From: Ptiloglossa arizonensis
Taxonomy: Eukaryota; Arthropoda; Insecta; Hymenoptera; Colletidae
Length of the DNA: 64,000 bases
NCBI RefSeq assembly: GCF_051014685.1
Contig: NC_135055.1
Coordinates: forward strand, 18,588,001-18,652,000
Direction of reading: 5' to 3'
In this document: piece after piece, positions 1-13,900 of the stretch
How the letters are laid out: each line of letters begins with the position of its first letter
Numbering within the stretch: position 1 is the first letter of the stretch
The notes under the pieces: model-generated
Seen by the model: only the letters and a program-made list of their open reading frames with translations
Told to the model about the DNA's origin: nothing
Database searches by the model: none
Translations under genes and position numbers: made by a program

Positions 1-66
<66 letters not shown>
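1..66. repeat. (TA)n microsatellite at window edge
   Basis: The first 66 bases are an uninterrupted TA dinucleotide run. A shorter TA run lies at about 2450-2471. These are simple-sequence DNA with no coding content. Confidence 0.97.
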
Positions 67-72
<6 letters not shown>

Positions 73-387
73 TACATACATGTATGATATCATTTAATAA
101 ATAAAGTGAAAAACTTTTGCTTAATATCACTTTTTTTTAAATACATTAATTCGGTAAACAAATATAAAGTATACTACCAACAATTTTATGATAAATATTT
201 TTAGTGAAAATATGCTTAGTAATAAGAAAAAAAAGTTCCAGATCTGAATTTGGTAGTACTGACGAATCAGCTGTTTCACGATGACAGATGGAGCACACTA
301 CGATAACAGAATTCGTCTACTTGAAGGCGACTATGATGAGTAGTATAATATTGTGAATTTTTTAACAAGTAAATTAAGTTAATAAAA

Positions 388-1771
388 ATGGCTATGAGAA
401 ATTTAACGGAACCGTTCATTTTGATGCGAAATAATGCATTACAAAGCAAACACATATATGCCGAGCAGGTGTGACAGACATAACCTTTAATTAATGGAAA
501 ATTTGCGATATGAAATTTTTACACGATTATAAAATTTACAAAATCAAACATATATTTTCAGAATCTGTCCGATCGAATGGCACTAGTAGCTCCAGAGGCT
601 GGCAGTTCTGACAACGTGGAATTAAGAAATATTAATTTGGAGAGTAATGCACCACCTGTTTGGATAGATTTCTTGGAAGAGACACAGTATATTTTAAGTA
701 GATTACGTGTGAAGATAGACAGCTTAGTAGAGTTACAAGCTAAACAGTTAACTAGACCAACATTAGATGATACGTCACAGGTTCGTCTATGGCTTTAATG
801 CAATACTAGTTATCGTGAAAATTAACGAATTATTGTATATACATTAATCTCAAAGAACCATACAATCGTTTTGATTTATTTCGATTACTTAATTGTTAGA
901 GAGCAAATCGTTAAAAACATGTCTACAGGAAGAAAGACAAATGGAACAATTGACGCGAGAAATAGGACGTGCATTTTCTAGTGGTTACCGTCAAGTGCAA
1001 AGTATAAAAACTGCAGCCAGACACGATAATAAATCTATAGAGCGTCAGTTAGCTACAAGTGCAGTAATGGCTCTTTCAACTGCTTTGCAAGAGCTGGGTC
1101 TTCGATATAGAACAGCTCAGAATCACTACTTAACACGTACGATTTCTACAATTTTTAGAAATTATAAATGTACCAAGCAAATCCTTTGAAACAATTTTTA
1201 TGATTTTAGAAATAAAATCAAGAGAAGAAAGAAGCAATCAATTTTTTACTGAAGATCAATCAATATTTTTAAACAACAGTGTGACAGACACATGGTTAGT
1301 GGAATCTAATGAAACAAACACAGAGACTTGGTATAACAACGAACAACGACAGGACTCTATACTTTTACAGTTGGAAGAAACAGAAGATAGAATGAAAGTA
1401 GCTGTGGAAAGAGAAGAACAAATTGGCAATATAGTTCAAAGTATAGCAGATCTTCGACATATATTCAAAGTAAGAAACTCCAACAGTATCTTTACTATAG
1501 TAGAAAATTTTATGCTATGATTGTATTTAAAAATTTTAAGTAAGAAATTTTATCTGAACAGGATTTAGCAAATATGGTGCAGGATCAGGGTACTATTTTG
1601 GATAGAATCGATTATAATATTGAACAAACGCAAGTACAAGTGCAAGAAGGTTATAAACAATTGAAAAAGGCAGACTCTTATCAAAGAGCTAATAAAAAAT
1701 TGTATTGTATAGTTGTTCTTGCTGGAGCTATTATTCTAGTTAGTTTTCTTTTCATCGTATTTAGAACATAA
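388..1771 (+). CDS. Syx16: Syntaxin-16 (Qa-SNARE), 5 coding exons, 325 aa
   Basis: Qa-SNARE expected to drive fusion of endosome-derived carriers with the trans-Golgi network. Exons assembled by GT-AG sites and phase: 388-468, 562-780, 929-1136, 1210-1469, 1562-1771. The product is 325 aa, about the length of human STX16. The start MAMRNLTEPFILMRNN matches the conserved STX16 N-terminal peptide that binds Vps45-type SM proteins. An Habc region follows (RPTLDD, then EERQMEQLTREIGRAF and ALQELGLRYRTAQNHYL), then SREERSNQFF. The SNARE helix runs from about residue 222, with zero-layer Gln265 in QDQGTILDRIDYNIEQ. The C-terminal hydrophobic anchor (about 303-324) ends in FRT. The ATG at 388 is preferred to the one at 577 because only the upstream exon supplies the conserved N-peptide. 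The acceptor at 927-928 is chosen over nearer ones because it restores the family alignment. It is convergent with the OSGIN gene. Exon edges are strong but untested by cDNA. Confidence 0.95.
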
Positions 1772-3534
1772 GAACAATATATGAATCGGGCAAATACATT
1801 CTTAATATACAAACAGATGTTATTCATTGTTGTTTCTTGAAGGGAAACATATTCGTAGCACATATTCTGCGCGGGAAACAATATTTTTTGATGAGATTCA
1901 TAAGTATAATAATAAGTGAGATAAGCAGGAGAATAGTGCTGCACTGTTAATTCAAACTCGTTACAAACGCAATCGTCTCCACGAATATGATGGATACGAT
2001 TACATCGACATATTAATGTTGTCTTTAAATAACTAGTAACAATGCATGGTACTTATTTTTAAAAATAATAAGTAGAGTTGAAAAGTATTTATCATAAAAC
2101 TCATCATAAATTCGTCGTATGAAATCTTTTTTTTTATAAGATTTTGAACATTATATTCATGTTTTTAGCCAGTTGACTACATAAACTGTTCTCCTGTTGT
2201 TAACTAAAATCATTCCAGTTAATAATGAGATGATGCGCATGTGGTATTGCTTTTTTTTGTAATCGTACCCGTCGTATTTAACTGTATTTTAAGTATGATT
2301 GTAACATATATTTATACCAGAAACATAAGTACGCGTATATAGCTTTTAAACGAGCTCGTACTCTCCAATAAATGAGAAAGAGAAATCTAACGTGTTCATA
2401 TATCAAACCAAATTTATGAAGTGAATACCAAGAATACCTGTGGATAAATTATATATATATATATATATATACACCATTTAGGCATTTCACTGTTTTAGAA
2501 AGCGTTTATTAACGTTATAGTACGCGAAGATTAACGTTATAGTCAAGCTTAATACTTCTATGTAACGTTATTTTTTCTCTAATAAAAGAATTATATAACC
2601 AAAGTCAATAACATTTTGGTTTAGACAGTGTGTAATTCATTCTATACTTAATGATACCGGGTAATCTTTTTTTAGAATATTGCACTTTTATCTCAGACTG
2701 AGCGATACGTATATTTATATGCAATATCTACATGATTTATCTAACTTTATATGTCTAGCAAACATGTTATTTAATCTTTTAAAAACCTTGTACACAAGTT
2801 GAGTTTAAAACAAAATATTACCCTTATAAAGACGATTTTCTTATTTACATATATCTGTATACACTTTTATATCCAAATATCTATACATTTTATCGGCACG
2901 CGTGTATGACGTAACATAGCTTTTTTACGATTCTTACGTTATGAATTACAAATTAAGGATCAATGGATAAAATTCAAAGAAATTCGAGAAAAGAATCGAT
3001 ACAAATTTAAACGTGTTCAAATTAATTCAAGACACAACTTCGCTCAAAGTACCGCAATAACGTTTATTTTAATAAATGGAATGCACTAAATCCTGTTAGC
3101 AACGTCGTGCCAATTTTATTGTATCACATTAACTACACATGACAGGATTTCCCTCTTTCAAATTTAAAGCAGAAAATGTCGCAATTACAAAATCTCTTAT
3201 CCTTTTCCCCGAGCACGGTACACATCTTTATCTAAACGAGGAACTGACGGAAGAATTACGTTCGACGTAATAGAGTAACTGAAATTTCGTTTCAATTTCG
3301 AGAAAGCGAGACATTCTTGAATTTGTATACAGGAACGCGTACCGATTCTTTATAAACAATGTAAAAAAAAGGAAAAGAAAATAGAACACTTATGACAGTG
3401 ACTTTTGAACTGTGACGTACGCGTAGTGCATACTAGTTACCTTGTTATACGTTCGCTATCGACGATTTCTGAACGTGAAACAACCGAGACCGAGAAGTTA
3501 CGCGAATTTAAATTGTAAAATTCGAAAACACGCT
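1772..3534. other. Convergent intergenic space (3' UTRs of Syx16 and OSGIN)
   Basis: AT-rich sequence between the Syx16 stop and the OSGIN stop. Possible plus-strand polyadenylation signals AATAAA occur at 2367-2372 and 2581-2586. For the minus-strand gene, TTTATT occurs near 3064. I see no credible ORF, RNA gene or repeat other than a short TA run at about 2450-2471. Confidence 0.6.
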
Positions 3535-6500
3535 TCAGGTCGTGGACATATTCAAAATATGAGCTAAAATTCCGAACGCTCCTCCGAGTATGTAACGTAC
3601 AAAGTTATCACCGACCAACGGACCTAGAGCGTACAGACCGGTTCTCGGTGCTTTAGTCACCTCGTATGTAAAATCATCGACCTCGATTGGATTCGATTTA
3701 CTGTTTATAGGTTTGTTGGGGTGCCTTCCGAGGCTGATACCACCGGCTTCTAGATAGGACAGGTCAGGCTTATACCCTGTGAATAAAGTATTTCTTTGTA
3801 ATTTTCTAGAACCATAATTAAGTACTCGCATAAATAATCGCGTAGATGATCGCGTAAGGTATTCACGCAAGACGTACCGATGAGTATCACTACGATTGAA
3901 ACTCGAAACAATTTTAGTTGTCCATCCGGGGCTAAAAGTGTGACCACTCGTCTGTCGGGTTCATCGATATTCATACCATTGTTTTCATTTCCATTGAACC
4001 CGACCAGCGTGTATCCTTGTAGTGCTCTGTACAATGGATAGTTGGTACCACCATCGGCCATCATCTCGTAAACCTTATGATATTCAGGATACATGGAACT
4101 GGGAAGCTCCTGCAATCTATCATACTTGGTGTGATGTATTCGTTGAGCCTTCGGTTTGTCCTGTTCGGTCGACGAGTCTTGGAATACGTGTAATACGGGT
4201 ATGCCTCGAAAACGTGCTGCTATTATTGCATCTGCGGCGCTTAGTCCGGCACCGATTACCAAGACGGGCTCGACTCGTTCCGCAAGTTCGTCTATAATCG
4301 AACCAATCGATCGCTCAGGGGAGTCAGTTCAGGTTAGGTCGTTACTATTGTTACGATTGCAACACATCGAATGTGTTCGGTGAAAAATGACGAAAAAAAA
4401 ATGTGCGTTTGGATACCATGGTGCTGATCAACCAGACGATCCAATCTCGATTCCAAATCGTTCAGGTCGTGTGTCACCCATTCGAATCCCGAATCTTCGC
4501 CCGGTATTCCCAGTCGGTTGGACAAATCCGTAGTACCAGTAGCAAGAACAACTTGTTTACATCGATACCTGAACAGCTTCTCAGTCTTGTTCTCGAATCC
4601 CTTCACCATCCATCCGTAACGATTGTCCGCCTCGTCTGCATTCGAAACGCGGACTGGTCGCACCGAAGTAACCGTGGTCCCACTGCAAAACAATGTTCAT
4701 CGCGCGATGTCAACACAAGTAAAAATCGTGCACGCGGTGCCCGTACAGGGTGTTCTTTTGGAAACTTTACATTTCAATATTTAGAAAACATCGTATTTTC
4801 TGCTAAAAAAAAAAAGAAAAAATATCAAATACGAAAGTTCCTCGGTTTCAATGGGAAAATATAATATATAAATACGTGCCCTAAAAATACATCGCGATAC
4901 GAACCATCGAAAGAATTTCTCCAGTCCTTTTCTGCGTACGTAGTCTTTGTAATAGGCGGCCACTGTACCAATGGAAATTCTGCTGATCGGTTTACACGCG
5001 TTCAGATTCTCTTGGAACGCGTGCGGTCTACCCTCCGTTGAATTCGTTATTCGTAGTTGTTCGAATTCGATTAACATCTCCCACTGCCTTATCTCCAAAT
5101 CGGGAAGCGACATCCATCGATTCAAACTGATGGTCAATACGTTTGGATCCATCGCCTACAAACAAACGGTGGTCATACATCGAATGGATTCGTAAATACG
5201 AAAACGAAACTTGACACGAGATAAAGGATACGCACGCATTGAATGTTTCTGTACTAAACTCGATACCGAATGGATTGTCATTCGTCGGAACAGGAATCAC
5301 GATCGATAGTCGATAAATGTCTCGTTACCTGCCAAGCGCCACCTGGTTGATCCTTGCCGAGTACAACGTGATCGATCACTTTGTGTTCGGGATGTTGATC
5401 GGCAGATTCCCATGTTAGAAGAGATGGCACATCAAGGCCGGCATCCACGCAGGGATGTTGAAGTTGGTCCATGAGAAGAGCCAATGGTCGTGCCCCGACT
5501 CTACCCTCCAGCCCAGAAGAGAGACACTCAAGTTTGTAACGTGTGCTGCGCGCTAATCCTCTTCCCGGACTTTTCGTTCCGCATTGTTCCGATTTTTTTT
5601 GATGCTGCCATCGGTTACTCGTTCCATTTCTAATCTCCCCGTCCGTTGTTGTGTGGCTGCACTCCTCGTTTCCGGATCTTGTGCTGAAGTGCAATCTTGC
5701 AGTGAGCATCTCGTCTCCGGGATGCGGTTCGCCAGTGTAATACGGCCAATTTCCGGCAAGCATGTAAGAGAGGCATATTCCACTGGGTCCATTTCCTAAA
5801 CCAAACACACCGTGTAACAGTGGCGCTTGAATCAGTTCCTGTCCTTACTTTCTTTCTCTCTCTCCCCCCCACCTTGTTGGAACTTTTTAGCGCGTCTATT
5901 TTATGCCATTAAACGCTTATTTTATCTGCGAATCGGATCACGAAGGGAGAAAGAATCCGGTCACAGGGATTTCTCAGAACGCGTGATCGCAATGGTTCCA
6001 ACCTGCTCGATCATTCGAATCGTCGGTGCCAGATTCCTTCTTCCTATTAACGCGTTAACTATTGTTTCCCAAATGCGATGAAACTTAACCCCTTTTGATG
6101 CCGAATACTTACGAACGAGTGTGCGCGCACGGAATGTGCTTTGTTACCGGCGGTGAATACATTCTAATACATAAAATCAACTGTTTCTAAACTCGAGTGA
6201 CTTTCTGTTATGTTCCCACGCTCCGTTTACGTATTTTTACTCGTTTCGAAGATTACCTCCCGTCCTTCACGCGTGTTCGATTGTTTTGTCTTTTCGGATG
6301 AAAAGCACTCCTCTCCGCGGTAAAGCCACCAGTTGCATCGAAAAGGTTAACGTACTTTCGCACGATAAACGAATATTCGAATAAAACGATACAACTAAGG
6401 AGGCAAACCTGAATCCTGACATCTTTAATTTCTGAGAAACAGAAGGTAGAGGAAACGTAGAAGGAGGATGGGGAGAAGAAGGAGGAGGAAGAGAGAAATC

Positions 6501-6712
6501 GTCTCTCTTGTTATTGATCGTAACGCTTGTACCGACGATGCATGAATGGAATTTTAACGACGACTTAGGCGAATTAACGTAATTGGTTCACGATGCGTTA
6601 GAATTGCACATCATCGAGCGCGTTTCGATATTAAACGAACCATACCTATAACAACCACATCCTTATAGACGACGTCGTTATCGTCGTCGTCGTCGTCGTA
6701 ATAATTTTGCAT
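3535..6712 (-). CDS. OSGIN: OSGIN1/2 homologue (oxidative stress-induced growth inhibitor family), 6 exons, 568 aa
   Basis: Flavoprotein-like family with two dinucleotide-binding folds; human members are stress-induced growth regulators, and the exact reaction is not evident from sequence. Minus-strand exons: 6712-6646, 5795-5329, 5155-4905, 4682-4417, 4291-3878, 3776-3535. All junctions are GT-AG with consistent phases. The first Rossmann motif spans the exon 1/2 junction (VVVIGNGPSGICLSYML, Gly23-Gly28). It is followed by SSGLEGR, VVLGKDQPGGAW (about 167-177), VVLATGT and a second nucleotide motif VLVIGAGLSAAD (about 360-370). PEYHKVYEMM and ALGPLVGDNFVRYILGGA near the C-terminus are near-identical to vertebrate OSGIN. 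Oddities: six consecutive Asp residues (6-11) after the start, five of them from a GAC repeat, and a hydrophilic stretch at about residues 52-105 that seems longer than in vertebrates. The N-terminal exon is short but fits phase and motif exactly. A 5' non-coding exon may lie further upstream. Confidence 0.93.
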
Positions 6713-7566
6713 CGTTTCTCCGATTTCAAGGTCTGCAACAAACGATTAAAAACTTCCGATTAAATTGACTCGTGAATAAGAACCAACCAACCGCGTTACA
6801 AAAGCAGTTAATACACCTCGTTGTCGTACTCAACGTAAACGAGCAAAAAAAGAAAAAAGAAAAAAAATAACACGCGGAAGGGCGGGAATAACACGTTATT
6901 TGTCGTTGCAAGGAACGACGTACAGCGGTACAGAAACTTACGTTATCTTCTCGATAAAAAAATAATAGCAACAATCTAGCGTGGCCGTTATGTAAAGCTG
7001 GTATAATGTTCTTATTGTATTATAGAAGTACGATCGTTGGAATATACGTTAAATTTCATAATTTACCGTAGGTGGATACTCACGAAACAGGAAAAGGTAG
7101 TTTAGTAAATAAAGGATACCGCGCGATTGTACAGCGCGAACGAAACTCGATACTGTTGTTACAGTTACTCTTTAACGTTATTTTATTTCTATTGGACATA
7201 GATATCCGAGGAAAGATAACGACTTAATTAATGACGTTCAGTACACTTTACACCTTGACTACCGGTGTTTGCAATCGGTGTGAAGGTAATCTTACTATAA
7301 GAACTACATCGTTTCTGTTGCGACGTCTCAATGTCGTCACATTGCGCAACAGACCTTGCTGATACACTGTAACTTGATACAAATTATTGCGCAAAAATTG
7401 TGTTTTTATCCTGAATTGTGCAATTCATCGTGCAACACGTTTGAACCGTCCGCACGCATGAGACAACGGATTTCCACTATCTATGGCAATTCGACGAACT
7501 ATCTTCGATCGTCGTTTATGCACAGTCATTTTAAAGTACTATGCAATCGATTCGATCGAACCGGTC

Positions 7567-7731
7567 TATCGATTGTTTACGTTCCCCGATGATTCGAGAC
7601 GTATCAGGTTTCACCCTAAAGCGGTAAAAGCATCGTGTACAGATGTTATCGATTGTTTACGTTCCCCGATGATTCGAGACGTATCAGGTTTCACCCTAAA
7701 GCGGTAAAAGCATCGTGTACAGATGTTATCG
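7567..7731. repeat. 80-bp tandem duplication
   Basis: An 80-base unit beginning TATCGATTGTTTACG at 7567 repeats perfectly or nearly so at 7647, and the start of a third copy (TATCG) follows at 7727. The near-identity indicates a recent duplication or an assembly feature. It lies in non-coding DNA. Confidence 0.9.
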
Positions 7732-10700
7732 TTTATTATCTTTAAATTCGAGATGGTTAGATTAATCCGAAATGCTTTGTGATCTCGATGAGACGCAAAG
7801 TGAGACGCAATCTTGGAAAAATTTCTGAAATACATCGATGCATCGATGGACTTTCGTTCGTTCACCAGGTTGAATCACTTCCGCGTATAAATGTATGCGT
7901 GTTGTAACACACATTGCAAATAAATGTATGTATGTTTCGAGTTTCATTCACTAAAAGTTGCATAAAATTAACGAATACCAGAAATATAAATTCTCTTTGT
8001 AACTCCGATGTTTATCGATTACGAAGCAACTTGTACAATTCTCTGTGATCGTTGCGCACTCGATGTACATTATAAAACGACTAGGAAAAGCTCGAATGCA
8101 AAAGAAAGCAACTTGAATGGTGAAACGTTGAAAACGTTCGGTACAATTAGACTCGATTGTTCCAGAATTAACACGCGAGTTACAATCGATATTAATCGAT
8201 CGTATCAAACGAAAGCTCGCTCGAATGATCAATACAATGACTTATGCAGCTGGGTGACGGACTCGAATTACGTATTTTCAAGCGTTGGGTGAACGCATCT
8301 ATGGATCCATCTGCTATGCATAAACGATAAAATGTCTATCTAGATAGTTTTTCAGTAACGTGCGGCGAACTAGCGAAGCGTACTAAAATATGTACGTTAA
8401 CGATTGATAGAAATGCGTACGCTAGTCACGATCAAGGTTAGCTAGGGTTAAAGGGAACTTCTTGCCGTTTCTCCATTTATTTCCTCACGACATAACACAT
8501 TCTGTGCTCGAGACTGTGCACAAAAAACAAATTCGTGTAGGACGAAAGGTCAAAAAACTCGGCCTTTCTGTTTTTTTTTTTCACGAACAGGAAACACGCA
8601 CAATAAACGACAGCCTATGCACACGTATGAGTGGACTCCGTAGCGTCCTTGCGAGGAGAGGCTCGACGAGTTCCTTTCCAGGAAACGATAGAATGGATCT
8701 ACAATCTGCACGCGTCGCTGCAACACGCGATAACTCGAATCGTTCGTTCTTCACTGGCAGAATTGCCAACGATTTTTGAACGACGTTCGATTCCTATCGA
8801 TTGATGGGCAAAACATTCGAGAAAATGAAAATCGATTCGCAACAAAAGTGGATACAATGCACTCTCGATCAGAACACATTTGAAACTTTTGTAATAGATT
8901 CCGTTTAAAGAGTTTAGTAAGTTATACTCGATAGTTTCTACGAGAACCGATAATTCAATTTCTTGAAAATACAAATTCTAATTTAAACAATTAATCGATT
9001 ATTCATTACGGTTACGTGTTTAAATGTTCTCAAACTCAAGGACATTTAATCATGTTATATTTACACGAGTAAAGGCAGAGATCTTTGGCTGAATAAATAA
9101 AGAATCGAACGAATATCGAAAGACATAAACGAGTACACATGTTGAGCTAATCCGACTCTCCTGGTTAACAGGTTAAAGGCAAATACCGAACAATGCGGAA
9201 AGGTCGATTTCGAAGAACGATCGATATTCGAGTACAGACCAGTCGACCAAGAATTATACACCGCGTTCGGTCTAATGTATCATTTGAGTCCGAATAACCT
9301 CGTTCTAGACGATTATTTTTCTTTGAAAAATAATTTGAACAATCTTTGACTTGTACCGTTTAAAGTCAGCATGATTTTTCAAACATGAACTATTTGGAAA
9401 TCGATAGAGTTCTAGAACAACAAACTGTTGCCAGAACATCGCGTGTTGCTGCTGTTAAAAAATAATTCTTAGTGTCCGACCACATAGTCTTGCATCACGT
9501 TCTTCTAATGCGATGAATTTGGCGGGATATCTGTGGAACGTTATAGTCGATATTCGCTAGTAGAACGAACAATTATATCTAAGAGCCATGTAATGGCAAT
9601 AATTTACATGACGGTCAATTGTTAGCTGTTAACAGTATGAAGATATGGGTGTCTATAATTTTCAGCTAATCTATTTTTTATCGTCATAATTATTTCTTAT
9701 ATCTCGTTGAAATTACCACAATATTGTAAACCAAAATGCTTCATTATTTGAAGTATTATTCATTGATTTGATTTTCTTATTTTAACGACTATAGCTTTCT
9801 TACTGTGAAAGAGTAACAAAAATTCTTTCATAAACGATATTGCAACATGGATGATATTGCACAATTTATCGTACGATACGATTATGTTAAAGATAGAGAT
9901 GGGTGAAATATGTATGTAGATAAATATTATGAACGCCGAAAGAATGATAAACGACTGTTTTTTCCGTTACTCGTCCAACCAAAATTAGACTTTTAATACA
10001 TCGCTATACGTTAGTTTTTACTTATTTATGAATCGAATAAAATTTTGAAAAATGAACCGTTATATTCGTATATGGCTCCAGCGAGGTCATGACACCCGTA
10101 TGACAACGTGTTATATCGGGCATGTTATACACGCGGCCCGATCCATTAAAATTTGTGGCCCGTTTAACCTTTCAAATATAAGCATTGTTATTTGCTCTGG
10201 GCATTAATCTTTTAATGGCACGATGTGAAAGAAAGTTTTTTTTTTAAATATGTACAACTATATTCTTCGAAAACAAGAAATAATATTATGCGAGATCAAA
10301 AATTTCTTTTCATGTAGCCAAGTCTTTTTATAAACGAATATATCCTTTTGCTTCTTTCCGTGGAAAATGTCTTTACAATTCTTTACACATTTGTCTGTAA
10401 TATGACAATGCAATTACTGGTTGGTACAAGAAAAAAATGACCCTCAAACTATTTTTGACCGCCATAAAATACTTGTACATTTACAAAATGTAAATTGACC
10501 ATTGGATTAAAATTTATTCGACATGCCTGCTTCATACTGTAAGAACGAGTCATTCTACCGCTACCACTTGGTTACTAGTACTGGTACCGATACCATGACA
10601 ATTGGTATCCTTCTAATCCAGGCATAATATTTAAAATTCACTGAATTTTCGAGCTCGTGTCGAAGTACAGCAACTACGTACTATATAGACGCAAATGTGT

Positions 10701-10747
10701 GTAATTCGTAACCACGATCTTACATTTTGCGAAAAATAAATATTTAC

Positions 10748-10990
10748 CTCGTCGTGGATGATCGTAAAGAGAATCAAGTCCCAAGCACTGTAATCCGTGA
10801 TCCGATGTTGTTCGCGTTTATCGAAAAAACAAAATACTCACAGGATCTAAATCGAAACCAACCGTGATGAAGCTACTCGAACGATTGACGTCGTACTAAA
10901 GCGCCAGCGAAACGCGCGCTTCCCTTTTCCGCGGAAGGTCGCGGTATACACCGGCAGCGACACCTAATTCTTTCTTCGATAAATTTACGC
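10748..10990 (-). promoter_or_regulatory. Possible CpG-rich promoter / 5' non-coding exon for OSGIN
   Basis: In otherwise AT-rich surroundings this stretch has a cluster of CpG (GCGCCAGCGAAACGCGCG, about 10899-10916). Read on the minus strand it ends in GACGACGAG|GTAAAT, a good splice donor at about 10748, which suits a 5' untranslated exon of the minus-strand OSGIN gene about 4 kb away. This is inference from composition and one splice motif only. Confidence 0.25.
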
Positions 10991-13900
10991 CCTCTAACGA
11001 ATTACGCGCACACTTTGACGCGGATTAATGATCAACAATCGTGGAAACTAAACGCGGTAAATAGCTACAGCCAACTTTTCAGACCATTTAAATTCGTACG
11101 TTGCACGTTTTGTCTGTATCGAAATTCAAGAAGTTTCAGAAACAATGATAAATGTGTGCGATCTAGACACCGGCGCACGTGCCACACCATTTCATTTATC
11201 TCGTATTTAGAACGAGTGAATTTGTATTTGTATTATTATTCGTATTTCTATTCGCGTTACGATCGATTATGTGGCGTTATGTACAACATTAATGAGAGTA
11301 ACTTTTATGTCTGCGAATCGAGACAAAACCGGTCGAAGGTCGGGCGTCAAATCGCGCGTCAAATCGCGCGTCAAATCGCGCACACTTTTTCTTCTTTTTT
11401 TGAAATCCGCTAGCCGGTAAAAAACCGGTTATACCTTTCACCATTCAGTTATTCAACAAATACACGTGTACGAAACCGAAACTTTTATCAGGTACTTTTT
11501 CATTTCAGTATCGCGGCAATTTGCACAGAATAACCTTTATAAATTTACAACCAAAGATCTGGACTTTTTTTTTTTAAATCTCGATTGGAATATATTTTTT
11601 CGTAAAATCTGATACACTGACGCAACACGCAATCCTTGAAGCGTTACCATGGTGTTACGCGTCCTTACACGTCTAATTAAATTTGGGTGTATCAAAATTG
11701 AAAAGACTGGTACGCACTTGTACTAAAACTGTATCTATAAGGAAGAGATAATTAAACTATATAAAAGTGAATCTGTTATGCTTGAGTATTTATTAAATTC
11801 TATATGTCTGGTCTGCACTGTGTAAGATTTGATTTATTAAAATTTTTGATCGGTAAGAGTGTGCGAGAGTTAGTCGACTAAGGGAGAAGATGCACGCGAC
11901 GCTTGTGAAGCTTCAACATACATATTAATCCATTTATGATAAAAGTAAAAGTATTTCTTTATATTTTAAAAAATTTAATAATAACGTGGAACGAAGCCAT
12001 CGGTACTGATTAATTTTCTAGGAATAAACATTTTCTATTAATAGAAAAAATATTGTTCAAAGATGGACTATATATGGAATGTAAGGTTTAAATGGGTTAT
12101 TTTTTACGCGGTTTAAAGTATATCCATGTCGTTGACCAATTACAAAGAACATTTTTTCAATTTAGTAAACGAAATAAATAAATATTGTTTGTCGATTTTC
12201 GTTTGTGCTAAGTACTTGTGCATATTCGATTATATATCTGTTTTAAAGAATAATTTTCCATTGACCGACCGTCGCTGGGTCCTCGTCGATAAAAGGACAC
12301 GCCTTGGTAGACACAATCGCAGAATGAGCAGCTGCGCTCGATAATATTTCGCATAGCACGTATAAAAATGAGAGACGAACGTAAAAAAATGATAGACATT
12401 TTTTAGTCGACATCGTCAATCCATCGTATCTTCGTACAGTTAGAAAAAGAAATTTGCCGCACAATTAAAAAAATCGAAAGAATATATGGTTCATGGTAAC
12501 CACTTACCCTACACAATTGTCGTTTATCATTAAACTCGTTTGTCCAACGATAACGAAACACGAATATTTAAAAACTTTACAGAATACTTCGATATAATAA
12601 TGACGCGGAAAACACAACTGATCGTGTTACTAATTTTCTCGATAACTTTTCACACTTAAGTTCAGTGTCATAAGAAATACTATTTAGATATATGATATAT
12701 AACGCGATGTTTCTAGAATTATCGTGACTGGACAAATTTTGTCGGCTCAATAAGAATTACGTAATTCATGCCAAACGTCATTTTGGAAACACGATGGTAT
12801 GTACTAAAAATAGGGTACGCGCGTTGAATGTGTCGAGTAGTACATACATGCCTATCAAACCAGACCACATTTACATAAGACTTATTAACGTTATCCTTAT
12901 TTCCAGTAACCGCAACAGTACATATCTTCCGTAAGTTTATACAGAAAAGTTAGGAAAATAATGATAACGTGTAGCGTGACATCAGGACAAAGTTAGTTGC
13001 ATGGAATTGATATTCGGAAAATAAAATTATAGTAACGAATAAAGTTGATCCTTCGATCGACGATATCAACTCACATATTTAAAGAACGAAAAAATGAATG
13101 AAATAACAGGTTTAATTACCTACTTCTCCTTTATGTGTTCACGGCATCTTGTCTAATCTGGATTGCGCACTTTAATCCGATGCATCACGTCGAAATTTTG
13201 TTGAACGACATTTTGCACAGAACCTCGATCATCAGCTATTTTCTGTCGATTACTATCACTCTCAAGAATCATTTCCGACTTGTTTTCATTTAGTCCACAC
13301 GTAATTTCTGCTTAAAATTGTTTTGTTTTTTGAACCAAATTTATTGATTCTTACTCTGTATTTAACTAGTATTTTCAACCGAAAATTTGCCTTAGGTTGA
13401 CCAATATTCTTCCCATCAAAATCGCGAAAAGTAACGTCAATTTAACTTAGAATTAGATGTTCAGATTTTCCGTACCGACATACCTCGTAGCGTATTGATT
13501 TTGTTTTACACGAGGTTAGGTTTTGTTGCACGCATATAGTATATCGCCATATTATTACATATGTGGCGACACCTCCTTGACTATTTACAATATCAAAAGA
13601 TTGCGAATCACGATCGGTTATTGTTTTTTAAAAGTTATCGGTCTATGTTAATGTTCTAAACACAAGAAAAACGAAATGTTTAAACATCAAAGGTAGGGTT
13701 TATTAGACATGTGTTAATGACGTGCATGTATTACGGACTTAGGACAAAACACTATTCTCTTTTATATTACAGGTCACTTTTTACTAATATCACACCCGCC
13801 ACAGTTGACAAATACTATATAGCTAGATTTAAGCAGAAATGAATTACAGAATACCTCGTACGTAATGTAAGCATGCGTTTGAACGAAAGGAGCCTTGAAG

